64,000 bases of DNA. Origin: CAWDAQ01 sp963800325. Lineage in GTDB: Bacteria > Actinomycetota > Actinomycetes > Actinomycetales > Dermatophilaceae. Numbering within the stretch: position 1 is the first letter of the stretch; each line of letters begins with the position of its first letter. Made by a program: the position numbers and the translations under genes. The DNA is taken from positions 682,001 through 746,000 of the forward strand of contig CAWDAQ010000005.1 in the NCBI GenBank assembly GCA_963800325.1, written 5' to 3'. The notes under the pieces were generated by a model that was not told where the DNA came from, ran no database searches, and saw only the letters and a list, made by a program, of their open reading frames with translations. This document shows, one piece after another, positions 17,466-25,255 of this stretch.

Positions 17466-18875
17466 GTGCCCGACACCCCCAACCCGCCCGGGCCACACGA
17501 CCCCCGCGACCCCGACGAGCCCGAGGGCCTGCCCCCCGAGCTCGCCGAGGTCTTCCGCTCCCTCACGGGCGGCGCCGACCTGCCCCCGGAGATGGTGCGC
17601 CAGCTGCGGTCGATGGGCCTCGCCGACGCCGACCCCGCGGCGCTGTCGATGATGGCGCAGCAGGTGCGGGCGATGTTCAGCGGCTCCGGCGGCGAGGGTC
17701 CCGTCGACTCCTCGGTCGCGCTCGACGTGGCCCGCAGGACCGTCGAGGCCGCCGGCGACGAGTCCATGGGCGAGGAGCAGCGCCGGCTCGCCGAGCAGGC
17801 CGCCCAGGTCGCCGGACTCTGGCTCGACGAGGTCACCTCGCTCGAGGCGCCCGGCCTGCGCGGGGTGCCGTGGAGCCGGCAGGAGTGGGTCGAGGCGACG
17901 ATGCCGGTGTGGCTCGACCTCGTCGAGCCCGTCGCCGAGGGCGTCGCGCACGCCGTCGGGGGTGCGATGCGAGGCCGCCTCGAGGGTCTCGGGGAGGGCG
18001 ACCTGCCGCCCGGGCTCGTTCCCCCGGGGATGAACCCCGCCGCGATGATGTCCCAGATCGAGCCCATGATCGGGCGCATGAGCAGCTCGATGTTCTCGAT
18101 GCAGCTCGGCCAGGCCGTCGGCACGCTCGCCGGGGACACGGTGACCGGCACCGAGGTCTCGCTCCCGCTGACCCCGGCCGACACGCTCGCGGTGCTGCCG
18201 GCGAACGTCGCGACGTTCGCCGAGGGCCTGGAGGTCGACCTCGAGCAGGTCTGGCTGTTCCTCGCGGTCCGCGAGGCGGCCAGGGTGCGGCTGTTCGCCG
18301 ACGTCCCGTGGCTGGGCCCGCAGCTGCTCACCGCGGTCCAGGACTACGCCCGCGACATCACCATCGACACCGACGGCATCGAGCGGGCCGTCGAGTCCGT
18401 CGACCCGACCGACGCGCAGGCGCTGCAGGAGGTGCTCTCCGGCTCGCTGTTCGCCCCCGAGCCCAGCGGCGCGCAGCAGGCCGCGCTCACCCGGCTCGAG
18501 ACGTGGCTCGCCCTCATCGAGGGCTGGGTCGACGTCGTGGGCCAGCGCGCCGCGGCGGCGCACCTGCCGCAGGCGGGCGCGCTCGGGGAGATGGTCCGTC
18601 GGCGCCGGGCGAGCGGCGGTCCGGCCGAGAAGACCTTCGCCGGCCTCGTCGGGCTCGAGCTGCGACCCCGGCGGCTCCGGGACGCCGCGAACCTCTGGTC
18701 CGCGCTCGAGGACCGGCTCGGCGCCGAGGCGAGGGACCGCGCCTGGGACCACCCGGACGTGGCGCCGACCGCGGCCGACCTCGACGACCCGCTCGGCTAC
18801 GTCGAGCGGCGCTCGGGCGACGGCGACGACATGGACGCGGCGCTGGACGAGATCCTCCGCGACGGCGACGGGTGA
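17466..18875 (+). CDS. Zincin_2 / DUF2342-type protein (putative zinc-dependent metalloprotease)
   Basis: Protein of 469 residues, homologous in layout to the actinobacterial family often named zinc-dependent metalloprotease or putative hydrolase. An acidic N-terminus precedes helical segments such as FSMQLGQAVGTLAGDTVTGT, LFLAVREAARVRLFADVPWL and ALIEGWVDVVGQRAA. I see no HExxH motif, so catalytic activity is uncertain. GTG at 17466 is preceded by AAGGAG, which sets the start. Its TGA overlaps the Nudix gene as GTGA. It is divergent from moaE and the PDZ protease. Confidence 0.75.
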   Translation: MPDTPNPPGPHDPRDPDEPEGLPPELAEVFRSLTGGADLPPEMVRQLRSMGLADADPAALSMMAQQVRAMFSGSGGEGPVDSSVALDVARRTVEAAGDESMGEEQRRLAEQAAQVAGLWLDEVTSLEAPGLRGVPWSRQEWVEATMPVWLDLVEPVAEGVAHAVGGAMRGRLEGLGEGDLPPGLVPPGMNPAAMMSQIEPMIGRMSSSMFSMQLGQAVGTLAGDTVTGTEVSLPLTPADTLAVLPANVATFAEGLEVDLEQVWLFLAVREAARVRLFADVPWLGPQLLTAVQDYARDITIDTDGIERAVESVDPTDAQALQEVLSGSLFAPEPSGAQQAALTRLETWLALIEGWVDVVGQRAAAAHLPQAGALGEMVRRRRASGGPAEKTFAGLVGLELRPRRLRDAANLWSALEDRLGAEARDRAWDHPDVAPTAADLDDPLGYVERRSGDGDDMDAALDEILRDGDG

Positions 18876-19435
18876 CCGGCGGGTCCGGGGAGCCGGACCT
18901 CGCCGCCTCCGCGGCCGCGACCCTGATGCGGTGGGACCCCCCGGACGAGGCCCAGGCCGAGCTCCGGGACTCCTTCGTCCGCCACGTGAGGTCCCACCCC
19001 GGCGCCGTCCACCGCACCGGCCCCCCGGTGCACCTGACCGCGTCGTGCCTCGTGCTCGACGAGGACGCCCGGCACGTGCTGCTCACGCTGCACGCGAAGG
19101 CACGGCGGTGGTTCCAGCTCGGCGGTCACCTCGAGCCCGGTGACGCCTCGCTCCACGCCGGGGCGACCCGGGAGGCGCGCGAGGAGTCCGGCGTGGCCGA
19201 CCTGACCCCGCGACCCGAGGTGGTCCACCTCGACCGGCACGACCTGCCGAGCGCGTTCGGGGGGTGCCGCACCCACCTCGACGTCCGCTTCGTCGCCCTC
19301 ACCGGACGCGACCGGCGCCCCGAGGCCACCGACGAGTCGCTGCAGGTGCGCTGGTGGCCGGTCGACGCGCTGCCCCCGGGCGCCGGCGACGACCTCGGCC
19401 CTCTGCTGCGCGCAGCGCTCGCCACCCTCGCCTGA
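18872..19435 (+). CDS. Nudix hydrolase
   Basis: Protein of 187 residues. The Nudix region starts GGHLEPGD and ends REAREESGV, which gives the metal-binding REXXEE core. The first acidic residue is Asp instead of Glu and the loop is one residue longer than the textbook box, a variant seen in actinobacterial Nudix proteins. The N-terminal 45 residues are a helical extension. It starts by GTGA overlap with the metalloprotease-like gene. It presumably removes a nucleoside-diphosphate-linked group from a small substrate; specificity cannot be read. Confidence 0.8.
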   Translation: MTGGSGEPDLAASAAATLMRWDPPDEAQAELRDSFVRHVRSHPGAVHRTGPPVHLTASCLVLDEDARHVLLTLHAKARRWFQLGGHLEPGDASLHAGATREAREESGVADLTPRPEVVHLDRHDLPSAFGGCRTHLDVRFVALTGRDRRPEATDESLQVRWWPVDALPPGAGDDLGPLLRAALATLA

Positions 19436-19478
19436 GCCCGTCGCCCCACTTCGCCCCCGTCCGGCCGGGCACCCATCC

Positions 19479-19554
19479 CGCACTTCGTGCCCGTCCGGCC
19501 GCGCGCACCCGGACAAACCGGGCGCGCCGAGCGGCCGGACGGGCACGAAGTGCG
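19479..19554. repeat. 76-nt hairpin with 24-bp perfect inverted arms
   Basis: Arms at 19479-19502 and 19531-19554 are perfect reverse complements over 24 bases, starting CGCACTTCGTGCCCGTCC. The core adds a 10-bp stem with one mismatch (19503-19512 / 19518-19527) around an ACAAA loop. A partial direct copy of the left arm (CACTTCGCCCCCGTCCGGCC) begins at 19447. No gene explains it. It lies between the Nudix and cyclodehydratase-like genes. It could be a terminator or a mobile palindromic element. Confidence 0.8.
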
Positions 19555-19618
19555 GATTTCGGGAGGGGCTGTGGATGGTGGGGGGCGGTCGGGGGACGGG
19601 ACGTGCCACAGTGCGGCG

Positions 19619-20629
19619 ATGTCCCGACGGCCGCTGCTCAAGGCGCACTGCCGACCCCTGCTGCGCGAGGACGGCACGGTCCAGCTCGGGGTCGACCCCG
19701 GGCCGGTCGTGCGGGTCGCCGGACTCACCCGCGCCGAGCGGGACCTGCTGCTCTCCCTCGACGGCGGGCGCGACCTCGACCAGGTCCTGGCCGACGCGGC
19801 GCGGGCCGGCGTCCGGGAGGACCGGGCGCGGGCGCTCGTCGACCTCCTCGACACCGAGGGACTGACCGTGCTCGCCCCCGCGGGCCGCTACGAGCTCCAC
19901 TCGGTGCCGCGCCCCGTGCGCGACCTCCTCGTCGCCGACGCGGTCGCGGCGAGCGCGCTCGACCCGGCCTCCTCCGACGGCTACGGCGTCCTCGCCCGCC
20001 GGGCACGCCGGGCGGTCCTCCTCGTCGGCGCCGGGCCCGTGACGACGTCCCTCGCGGCGCTGCTCACCCGCGCCGGGGTCGGCGACGTCGCCCGGGAGCG
20101 CCACCCCGGGCTCCCCTTCGACTGGCCCGGGGCGGGCTCCCGGCCGGAGCCTGCGGTAGCGCGGCCCGATCTCGTCGTCCTCCTCTCCGGGGGACCCACC
20201 GCCCCGGGGGACGCGCTCGCCTGGCAGCGTCGGGGCATCCCCCACCTCCCGGTCGTGCTCGGGGCCACCGCGGCCTCGGTCGGCCCGCTCGTCCTCCCCG
20301 GACGGACCCCCTGCCTGGGGTGCGTCGACCTCACCCGGGGCGAGCTCGACCCGTCGTGGCCCTCGGTGCGCGCCCAGCTGCTGCGCCACCGGATCAGGCA
20401 GGCCGGGCCGGCCACCGCGGAGACGACCCTCACGGCACTCGCCGCCGCGCTGGCGGCGGCCGTCGCGCTCGGCCACCTCGACGACCGCCGCCAGCCGCCC
20501 GGGGTCTCGCTCCACGCCGAGGTCGCGTGGCCGACCCTGCACGAACGGCACTGGACGCCGCATCCCCGGTGCGGCTGTCTCGACTCCCCGACCCCGGTGT
20601 CCCCGCCGGAGGGCACAATGGCGGGGTGA
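19619..20629 (+). CDS. Orphan E1-like / TOMM-cyclodehydratase-related protein
   Basis: Protein of 336 residues. The N-terminal 100 residues look like a winged-helix peptide-recognition (RRE-like) region (RAERDLLLSLDGGRDLDQVL). A Rossmann-like part begins ARRAVLLVGAGPVTTSLAAL, typical of ThiF/HesA-related proteins. Cys pairs CLGC and CGC near the C-terminus could bind zinc. Actinobacteria carry this gene before an ABC1 kinase gene, as here (GTGA overlap), without a precursor peptide or YcaO partner. Its substrate is unknown. The ATG at 19619 fits homologue length; the longer frame upstream would run through the hairpin. Confidence 0.7.
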   Translation: MSRRPLLKAHCRPLLREDGTVQLGVDPGPVVRVAGLTRAERDLLLSLDGGRDLDQVLADAARAGVREDRARALVDLLDTEGLTVLAPAGRYELHSVPRPVRDLLVADAVAASALDPASSDGYGVLARRARRAVLLVGAGPVTTSLAALLTRAGVGDVARERHPGLPFDWPGAGSRPEPAVARPDLVVLLSGGPTAPGDALAWQRRGIPHLPVVLGATAASVGPLVLPGRTPCLGCVDLTRGELDPSWPSVRAQLLRHRIRQAGPATAETTLTALAAALAAAVALGHLDDRRQPPGVSLHAEVAWPTLHERHWTPHPRCGCLDSPTPVSPPEGTMAG

Positions 20630-21975
20630 CTGACTTCCCGCGCCGGTCCGTGGCCCGGACGGCGAGACTCGCCCGCCTCCCCATCGGGATCGCGGGCCGG
20701 TCGGCGATGGGCTTCGGGAAGCGGATCGGCGGTCGCCCGGCCGAGGTCGTCGCCGCCGAGATGCAGGCACGGACCGCGGAGCAGATCTTCGCCGTGCTCG
20801 GCGAGCTCAAGGGCGGGGCGATGAAGTTCGGGCAGGCCCTGTCGGTCATGGAGGCGGCGATGCCCGAGGAGCTCGCCGGCCCCTACCGGGCGACGCTGAC
20901 CCGACTGCAGGAGGCCGGGCCACCGCTGCCGGCCGAGCGGGTCCACGAGGTGCTCGCGGCCGAGCTGGGGCCGCGCTGGCGCTCGAGCAAGTTCGCCTCG
21001 TTCGACGACGTGCCCACCGCCGCCGCGTCGATCGGGCAGGTCCACCGTGCGGTCTGGCGCGACGGCCGGCCCGCGGCCGTCAAGGTCCAGTACCCGGGCG
21101 CCGGCGAGGCGCTGCTCAGCGACCTCTCGCAGGTCTCCCGCGTCGCGCGGGTCGCCGCGGGCTGGGTGCCCGGCATCGACATCAAGCCGATCATGGCCGA
21201 GCTCACCTCCCGGATGAGCGAGGAGCTGGACTACGACGCCGAGGCCCGCAACCAGCACGCGTTCGCGACGGCGTTCGCCGGCGACCCGGACTACGCGATC
21301 CCGGACGTCCTCGCCCACTCCCCGCACGTCATCGTCTCCGAGTGGCTCGACGGGGTCCCGCTGTCGCGGATCATCGCCGAGGGCGACCAGGAGACCCGCG
21401 ACGCCGCCGCCCAGCTGTACTTCGAGTTCCTCCTCGCCGGGCCGATGCGGGCGGGGATGCTCCACGCCGACCCGCACCCGGGCAACTTCCGCCTCACCGC
21501 GGACGGACGGCTCGGCGTGCTCGACTTCGGCGCGGTCAAGCAGCTGCCGGGCGGCATGCCGCCCGCCATGGGCGAGCTTCTCACCCTCGCCCTGTCCGGG
21601 GACGCCGAGGCGACCGCGGCGGGCCTGCGCCAGGAGGGCTTCATCAAGACCCGCATCGAGATCGACGCCGAGGACCTGCTGCGCTACCTGGGCCCCTTCA
21701 TCGACCCGATCCGCTACGACCGGTTCGTCTTCACCCGGGCCTGGCTGCGCGGCATCACCACCCGGATCAACGACGTGCGGCGGCCCGAGTTCACCGTGGG
21801 GATGAAGCTCAACCTCCCGCCGGAGTACCTCCTGATCCACCGGGTCTGGCTGGGCGGCATCGGGGTCCTCTGCCAGCTCGGCGGCGAGGTGGAGGTCCGC
21901 GAGGCGATGGCCAAGCACCTGCCCGGGTTCGACCTCGACCGGCTCGGCCCGCCGGCGCCGCTCGAGCAGGCCTGA
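20626..21975 (+). CDS. ABC1/UbiB-family atypical kinase
   Basis: Protein of 449 residues of the AarF/UbiB/ABC1 family. It has the family KxGQ motif (MKFGQALSVME), then AAASIGQVHRAV, the VAIK-like AAVKVQYPG, HADPHPGN as the catalytic loop and VLDFGAVKQ as the metal-binding DFG. Members bind ATP and support lipid or quinone homeostasis. The GTG overlaps the preceding stop, so it is co-translated with the E1-like protein, as in mycobacteria near whiB7 and uvrD2. No membrane helix is obvious. Confidence 0.88.
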   Translation: MTDFPRRSVARTARLARLPIGIAGRSAMGFGKRIGGRPAEVVAAEMQARTAEQIFAVLGELKGGAMKFGQALSVMEAAMPEELAGPYRATLTRLQEAGPPLPAERVHEVLAAELGPRWRSSKFASFDDVPTAAASIGQVHRAVWRDGRPAAVKVQYPGAGEALLSDLSQVSRVARVAAGWVPGIDIKPIMAELTSRMSEELDYDAEARNQHAFATAFAGDPDYAIPDVLAHSPHVIVSEWLDGVPLSRIIAEGDQETRDAAAQLYFEFLLAGPMRAGMLHADPHPGNFRLTADGRLGVLDFGAVKQLPGGMPPAMGELLTLALSGDAEATAAGLRQEGFIKTRIEIDAEDLLRYLGPFIDPIRYDRFVFTRAWLRGITTRINDVRRPEFTVGMKLNLPPEYLLIHRVWLGGIGVLCQLGGEVEVREAMAKHLPGFDLDRLGPPAPLEQA

Positions 21976-22036
21976 GCCCCGCCCGGCACGTCACGGGACC
22001 CGGGCCCAGCACGGCGACGGGAACGCGCCCCGCCGG

Positions 22037-22090
22037 GTCGGGTCACCACCGAGCGCCGTCGAGGTCGGGTCACCACCAGGCGCTGTCGAG
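22037..22090. repeat. 27-bp tandem duplication at the 3' end of the zinc-ribbon gene
   Basis: Two adjacent 27-base units (22037-22063 and 22064-22090) start GTCGGGTCACCACC and end GTCGAG, differing at 3 positions. The second unit encodes the last residues and stop of the 63-residue protein. The first is a copy beyond the stop that would encode the same kind of ending (LDGARW). It looks like a local tail duplication. Confidence 0.7.
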
Positions 22091-22261
22091 CCGGCCCTCG
22101 ATGCTGCGGGCGTGCCGCCGGCTGCACTCCGGGCACGTCCACACGGCGCGCCCGTCCTCGACGCCGCGGACCCAGGTGAGCAGCACCCCGGCCTCGTCCG
22201 GCCCGGGCGGGCGCCCGCACACCTCGCAGGCGGTCGGGACGGCGGGGCGGTCCTCGCGCAC
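22070..22261 (-). CDS. Small zinc-ribbon protein
   Basis: Protein of 63 residues with two CxxC pairs, CEVC and CPEC, spaced like a treble-clef or zinc-ribbon fold. Between them is a short strand with LLTWVRGVEDGRAVWT, and a basic helix SRRHARSIEG follows. It starts with GTG five bases after the stop of the HhH-GPD gene, so the two form an operon. I do not recognise a named family. A role with the DNA-repair neighbour is only inferred from position. Confidence 0.7.
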   Translation of the reverse strand: MREDRPAVPTACEVCGRPPGPDEAGVLLTWVRGVEDGRAVWTCPECSRRHARSIEGRLDSAWW

Positions 22262-22266
22262 GGCGG

Positions 22267-22872
22267 TCAGGACGAGGCCGAGGCGGCGGGGGCGCCGTCG
22301 GCGCGCTCGGCCCGGGCGCGGGCCTTCGCCTGCTTCTTGAACGCCCGCACCCTCGTCAGTGAGTCCTCGTCGACGACGTCGGCGACGGACCGGAACGAGC
22401 CGTCCTCGGCGTAGGGGCCGATCGCCTCGCGCCAGCCGTCCGGTCGGACCCCGAGCTGCTTGCCGAGCAGGGCGGCGAAGATCCGGCTCTTCTGGTCCCC
22501 GTACCCGGGCAGCCGCCGCAGCCGGGCGAGCAGGTCGGCGGTGTCAGCGGCGCCGGTCCACAGGGCCGCGGCGTCGCCGCCGTACTCGTCTCGGACGACG
22601 GCGGCGAGGGCCTGGATGCGGCCGGCCATCGAGCGGCCGTAGCGGTGGATCGCGGGTGGGGTCGCGCAGAGGTCGGCGAACGACTCGGGATCGGCGGCGG
22701 CGACCTCGGCGGGGTCGAGGGTGCCGAACCGCTCGAGCACCTTGGCCGGCCCGGCGAAGGCCCGCTCCATCGGGAACTGCTGGTCCAGCAGCATGCCGAC
22801 CAGCAGGGCGAACGGGTCCGCGGTCAGGACCCGGTCGGCCTCGGGGTCCTGGGCGATGCAGAGGGTGGCCAT
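22267..22872 (-). CDS. HhH-GPD family base-excision-repair-like protein
   Basis: Protein of 201 residues of the uncharacterised actinobacterial HhH-GPD family. PFALLVGMLLDQQFPMERAF opens the helical domain. The helix-hairpin-helix is RLPGYGDQKSRIFAALLGK, with a Lys at the place where bifunctional glycosylases have theirs. A basic tail rich in Lys/Arg/Ala follows. A TACCCT box ends 7 bases before the ATG, suggesting a leaderless mRNA. Substrate damage is unknown. Confidence 0.8.
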   Translation of the reverse strand: MATLCIAQDPEADRVLTADPFALLVGMLLDQQFPMERAFAGPAKVLERFGTLDPAEVAAADPESFADLCATPPAIHRYGRSMAGRIQALAAVVRDEYGGDAAALWTGAADTADLLARLRRLPGYGDQKSRIFAALLGKQLGVRPDGWREAIGPYAEDGSFRSVADVVDEDSLTRVRAFKKQAKARARAERADGAPAASASS

Positions 22873-22908
22873 GCGTTTCAGGGTAGCCCCGGCCCGTCCG
22901 GCCGCCCC

Positions 22909-24441
22909 TCAGGAGAGGCCGGTGAGGTAGACCAGTCCCGGCCCCTCGTCCCGGTAGGGGACGCCGAGCGCGTCGAGCGCGGGGCGCCAACTCCCGGTGA
23001 CCGTCGGGTCGGCGGCCTCGAACCCGTGGTCCGCGGTGAGGACGACGGCGACGTCGTCGGCGGCGCCGTGGGCGTCGAGGTGGTCCAGGAAGGCCACGAG
23101 CCTCGCGTCGGACTGCCGCAACGCCTCCCGGGCGAGGGCCGAGCGGGGTCCCCCGGCGTGGTTGCCGGCGTCGGTGAGGACGCCCGCCCACCACGTCAAC
23201 CGGGGCGCCCGGTGCGGCTCGCGCCACAGGTCGAGGACCTGCTCGAGGCCGAGGTCGTCGACCTGGACCGCCCAGGAGAGCGAGGGGTGCTCGAGCACGC
23301 CGGGGTCCCCGACGTAGGGCGAGCGGCGCGGGTCGGGCAGCCGGTCGCCGAGCCCGCCGGCGCCGAGGGGGTGGCCGCTCTCTCGGACCAGGCCCATGGT
23401 GGAGTAGTCCGCGCCGCGGTCGACCGCCTCGTCGACGCTCGCGGTGCGGGGACGGCCGTCGCGCGCCGGGCGCGGGAGGTGGTCGGCGACCATCTCGAAC
23501 ACGGTGCGCACCCCGGGGCGGAGCCACTCGCTGCTGCGGTGCCACGTGCTCGCGTCGTTCGGCACGACCCGCTCACCCGTGGCGCGGTCGAAGAACACGT
23601 TGCCGAGCACGCCGTGGCGCCCGGGCCCGAGCCCGGTGAGGATCGAGGTGTGGTTGGTCAGGGTGACCGACGGGAACTCGGCGACCGCTCCCCCGGTGAG
23701 CCCGGTGCCCCGCTCCAGCAGCCGCGCCACCCCGGGCAGCTCGCCGCGCCCGGCGCCGGCGAGGAGCTCGCCGGTGTGGGCGCCGTCCCAGAGGACGCCG
23801 ACGACCGCCCGGGGACGGGTGGCGGGGTCGAGGTGCCGCTCGAGGGGACGCCCGTCGAGGGCGGCGCCGAACCCGTCGACGAGGTCGCCGTCGGGCACGC
23901 CGGCGAGGCGGGCGAGGGTGGGGCCGACGTCGACGAGCCGGGCGTGGTCGTCGACGAGCCCGCCGCGCCGCACCCCGGCGCCGGACAGCAGCAGCGGGGC
24001 CCGGGACTGGACGACGTCGAGCGAGCCGTGCTCGCCGGCGTGGCCGCCCTCGTCGGGAAACCAGTGCCCGGGGGTGTGGACGACGGCGAGGTCCGGGCTG
24101 CGGTCGGGGTCACCGAAGAAGGACAGGATGCGTCGCGCGGCGTCGGGGTAGGCGTTGGCGGTCGAGGGGGCGGGTGAGGGGTGGGCGAGCTCGGCGGCGT
24201 AGGGCAGGAAGGCCATCGGGTCCTCGCTCGCGACCGGGTCCCGTCCCGCGAGGACGTCGTGGCGACCGCCGGGGTGGAGGGCCACCCGGCCGAGGTGGTT
24301 GGCCGCGTGCGCCACCGGGCGGCCGTCGCCGCCGGGCTCGACCCAGAGGACGAGGTCCACGACGTCGGCGAGGTCCGGGGCGGCCAGCGCGGCGACCGCG
24401 GCCTCGCGGACGCCCGCCGGGTCGTCGGCCGGGAAGGACAC
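22909..24441 (-). CDS. Alkaline-phosphatase-superfamily phosphodiesterase (start uncertain)
   Basis: About 510 residues of the type I phosphodiesterase/nucleotide pyrophosphatase superfamily. The second half carries VLWDGAH (metal Asp), PSVTLTNHTSILTGL (nucleophile Thr) and VVLTADHGFE (metal DH), then ends soon after. The first half carries HTPGHWFPDEGGHAGEHGSL and VQSRAPLLLSGAGV, which normally lie at the C-terminal end of such domains. The motif order therefore looks rotated, or the protein is a remnant of two domains. The only reasonable in-frame start after the small ORF at 24545 is GTG 24441, which lacks a good ribosome-binding site. Confidence 0.65.
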   Translation of the reverse strand: MSFPADDPAGVREAAVAALAAPDLADVVDLVLWVEPGGDGRPVAHAANHLGRVALHPGGRHDVLAGRDPVASEDPMAFLPYAAELAHPSPAPSTANAYPDAARRILSFFGDPDRSPDLAVVHTPGHWFPDEGGHAGEHGSLDVVQSRAPLLLSGAGVRRGGLVDDHARLVDVGPTLARLAGVPDGDLVDGFGAALDGRPLERHLDPATRPRAVVGVLWDGAHTGELLAGAGRGELPGVARLLERGTGLTGGAVAEFPSVTLTNHTSILTGLGPGRHGVLGNVFFDRATGERVVPNDASTWHRSSEWLRPGVRTVFEMVADHLPRPARDGRPRTASVDEAVDRGADYSTMGLVRESGHPLGAGGLGDRLPDPRRSPYVGDPGVLEHPSLSWAVQVDDLGLEQVLDLWREPHRAPRLTWWAGVLTDAGNHAGGPRSALAREALRQSDARLVAFLDHLDAHGAADDVAVVLTADHGFEAADPTVTGSWRPALDALGVPYRDEGPGLVYLTGLS

Positions 24442-24544
24442 GAGGTCAGCGTAGGCGGCCGCGAGGTGTGGGGAGCGGGGCGGGGCGCGACGGGATGCGG
24501 TGGGCGGCCCCCGCCCCGGCGGGCGGGACGGGGGGCCGGCGCTC

Positions 24545-24673
24545 TCACCGGATGATCTGGCGGACGAGGTGGGCGCGCTCGAGCTCCTGCTGACGCTGCA
24601 GCAACCGGCGCTCGAGCTCGCGGTCGCGGGCGCGGCACAGGCGCGCGCGCACCGACGAGCGTGGGTCGTACAC
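24545..24673 (-). CDS. 42-residue basic small protein
   Basis: Small ORF with a strong ribosome-binding site (GAAGGAG, seven to eight bases before GTG 24673). The product is about one quarter Arg and largely helical (VRARLCRARDRELERRLL, QRQQELERAHLVRQIIR), with one Cys. It lies between whiB7 and the phosphodiesterase gene, on the same strand. It could be a conserved nucleic-acid-binding or ribosome-associated microprotein. No family is recognised. The signal that it is real comes from the start site and clean gene spacing. Confidence 0.55.
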   Translation of the reverse strand: MYDPRSSVRARLCRARDRELERRLLQRQQELERAHLVRQIIR

Positions 24674-24759
24674 GGCCGTTCTCCTTCGAACGTGGGGGGG
24701 AGGTGACTGACGTGGTGTCCGCCGCGGCGGGCCCGGTTCCTCACCGGTCCCGGACCCGC

Positions 24760-25047
24760 TCAGGCGGCGGTGTCGTTCTTGCGCGGGCGGCCACGGGGCC
24801 GCTTGCGGGGGACGACGACGCCCTGGACGAAGAGCTCGCCGCCCCAGACGCCCCACGGCTCGCGCCGGTCGAGCGCGCCGGCGAGACAGGCACCGCGCAC
24901 CGGGCACGTCCCGCAGAGGGCCTTGGCGAACTCGACGTCGGCCGGGCTCTCGGCGAACCACAGCTCGGCGTCGCCGCCGAGGCAGGGGACGGCGTCGTCG
25001 TGCTCGCCCGCGACGGCGTGGTGGTCGAGCATCTGGGTCAGCCGCAT
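24760..25047 (-). CDS. whiB7: WhiB7-type redox-sensing transcription factor
   Basis: Protein of 95 residues. Four Cys (22, 45, 48, 54) ligate a [4Fe-4S] cluster in the Wbl pattern. The turn GVWGG is at residues 66-70 and an AT-hook RGRPRK at 85-90. The AT-hook is specific to WhiB7 among Wbl proteins. WhiB7 binds the primary sigma factor and activates intrinsic antibiotic-resistance genes with AT-rich promoter elements. The ATG at 25047 follows GGAGGAGG. It sits between uvrD2 and other conserved genes, as in mycobacteria. A long leader with an upstream ORF and hairpins precedes it. Confidence 0.92.
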   Translation of the reverse strand: MRLTQMLDHHAVAGEHDDAVPCLGGDAELWFAESPADVEFAKALCGTCPVRGACLAGALDRREPWGVWGGELFVQGVVVPRKRPRGRPRKNDTAA

Positions 25048-25090
25048 CGGGCCTCACCTCCTCCTTCCGCCGGGGTGCGGCGGCTCTCGG

Positions 25091-25111
25091 CCCCGGCCTC
25101 GTGGGCCGGGG
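25091..25111 (-). promoter_or_regulatory. Second stem-loop in the whiB7 leader
   Basis: Perfect 8-bp inverted repeat CCCCGGCC / GGCCGGGG around a 5-base loop, 44 bases upstream of the whiB7 start. With the larger hairpin at 25203-25238 it could form part of an attenuator or anti-attenuator switch. No T-tract follows. Confidence 0.45.
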
Positions 25112-25202
25112 TGGTCTCTCGGGTGTCGGACGGGTGGTCGATCTGGTGCTCGATCTGGTCGCTCCCCGGGTGGTGGGGCGGCCGGGTCGCCCGGAGACGA
25201 CG

Positions 25203-25238
25203 ACGGCCGCGGATCCCGGAGTCGGGATCCGCGGCCGT
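25203..25238 (-). terminator. 16-bp perfect hairpin (attenuator) in the whiB7 leader
   Basis: Arms ACGGCCGCGGATCCCG (25203-25218) and CGGGATCCGCGGCCGT (25223-25238) pair perfectly around a 4-base loop. The upstream ORF stop codon is at 25256-25258, 18 bases before the hairpin in the direction of transcription. That is the order of a translation-controlled attenuator: upstream ORF, terminator hairpin, whiB7. A U-run is absent, as is common in this GC range. Confidence 0.65.
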
Positions 25239-25255
25239 GGAGGAACCGGCGCCTG

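Noticed and set aside
18797..20770. 657-residue antisense ORF over the Nudix and E1-like genes
   Set aside because: Overlaps two well-supported genes and crosses the 76-nt hairpin; no recognizable motif.
24442..24744. Extension of the phosphodiesterase frame to ATG 24744
   Set aside because: It would fully overlap the small basic ORF, including its ribosome-binding site, and the added sequence is Ser/Arg/Ala-rich without domain features.
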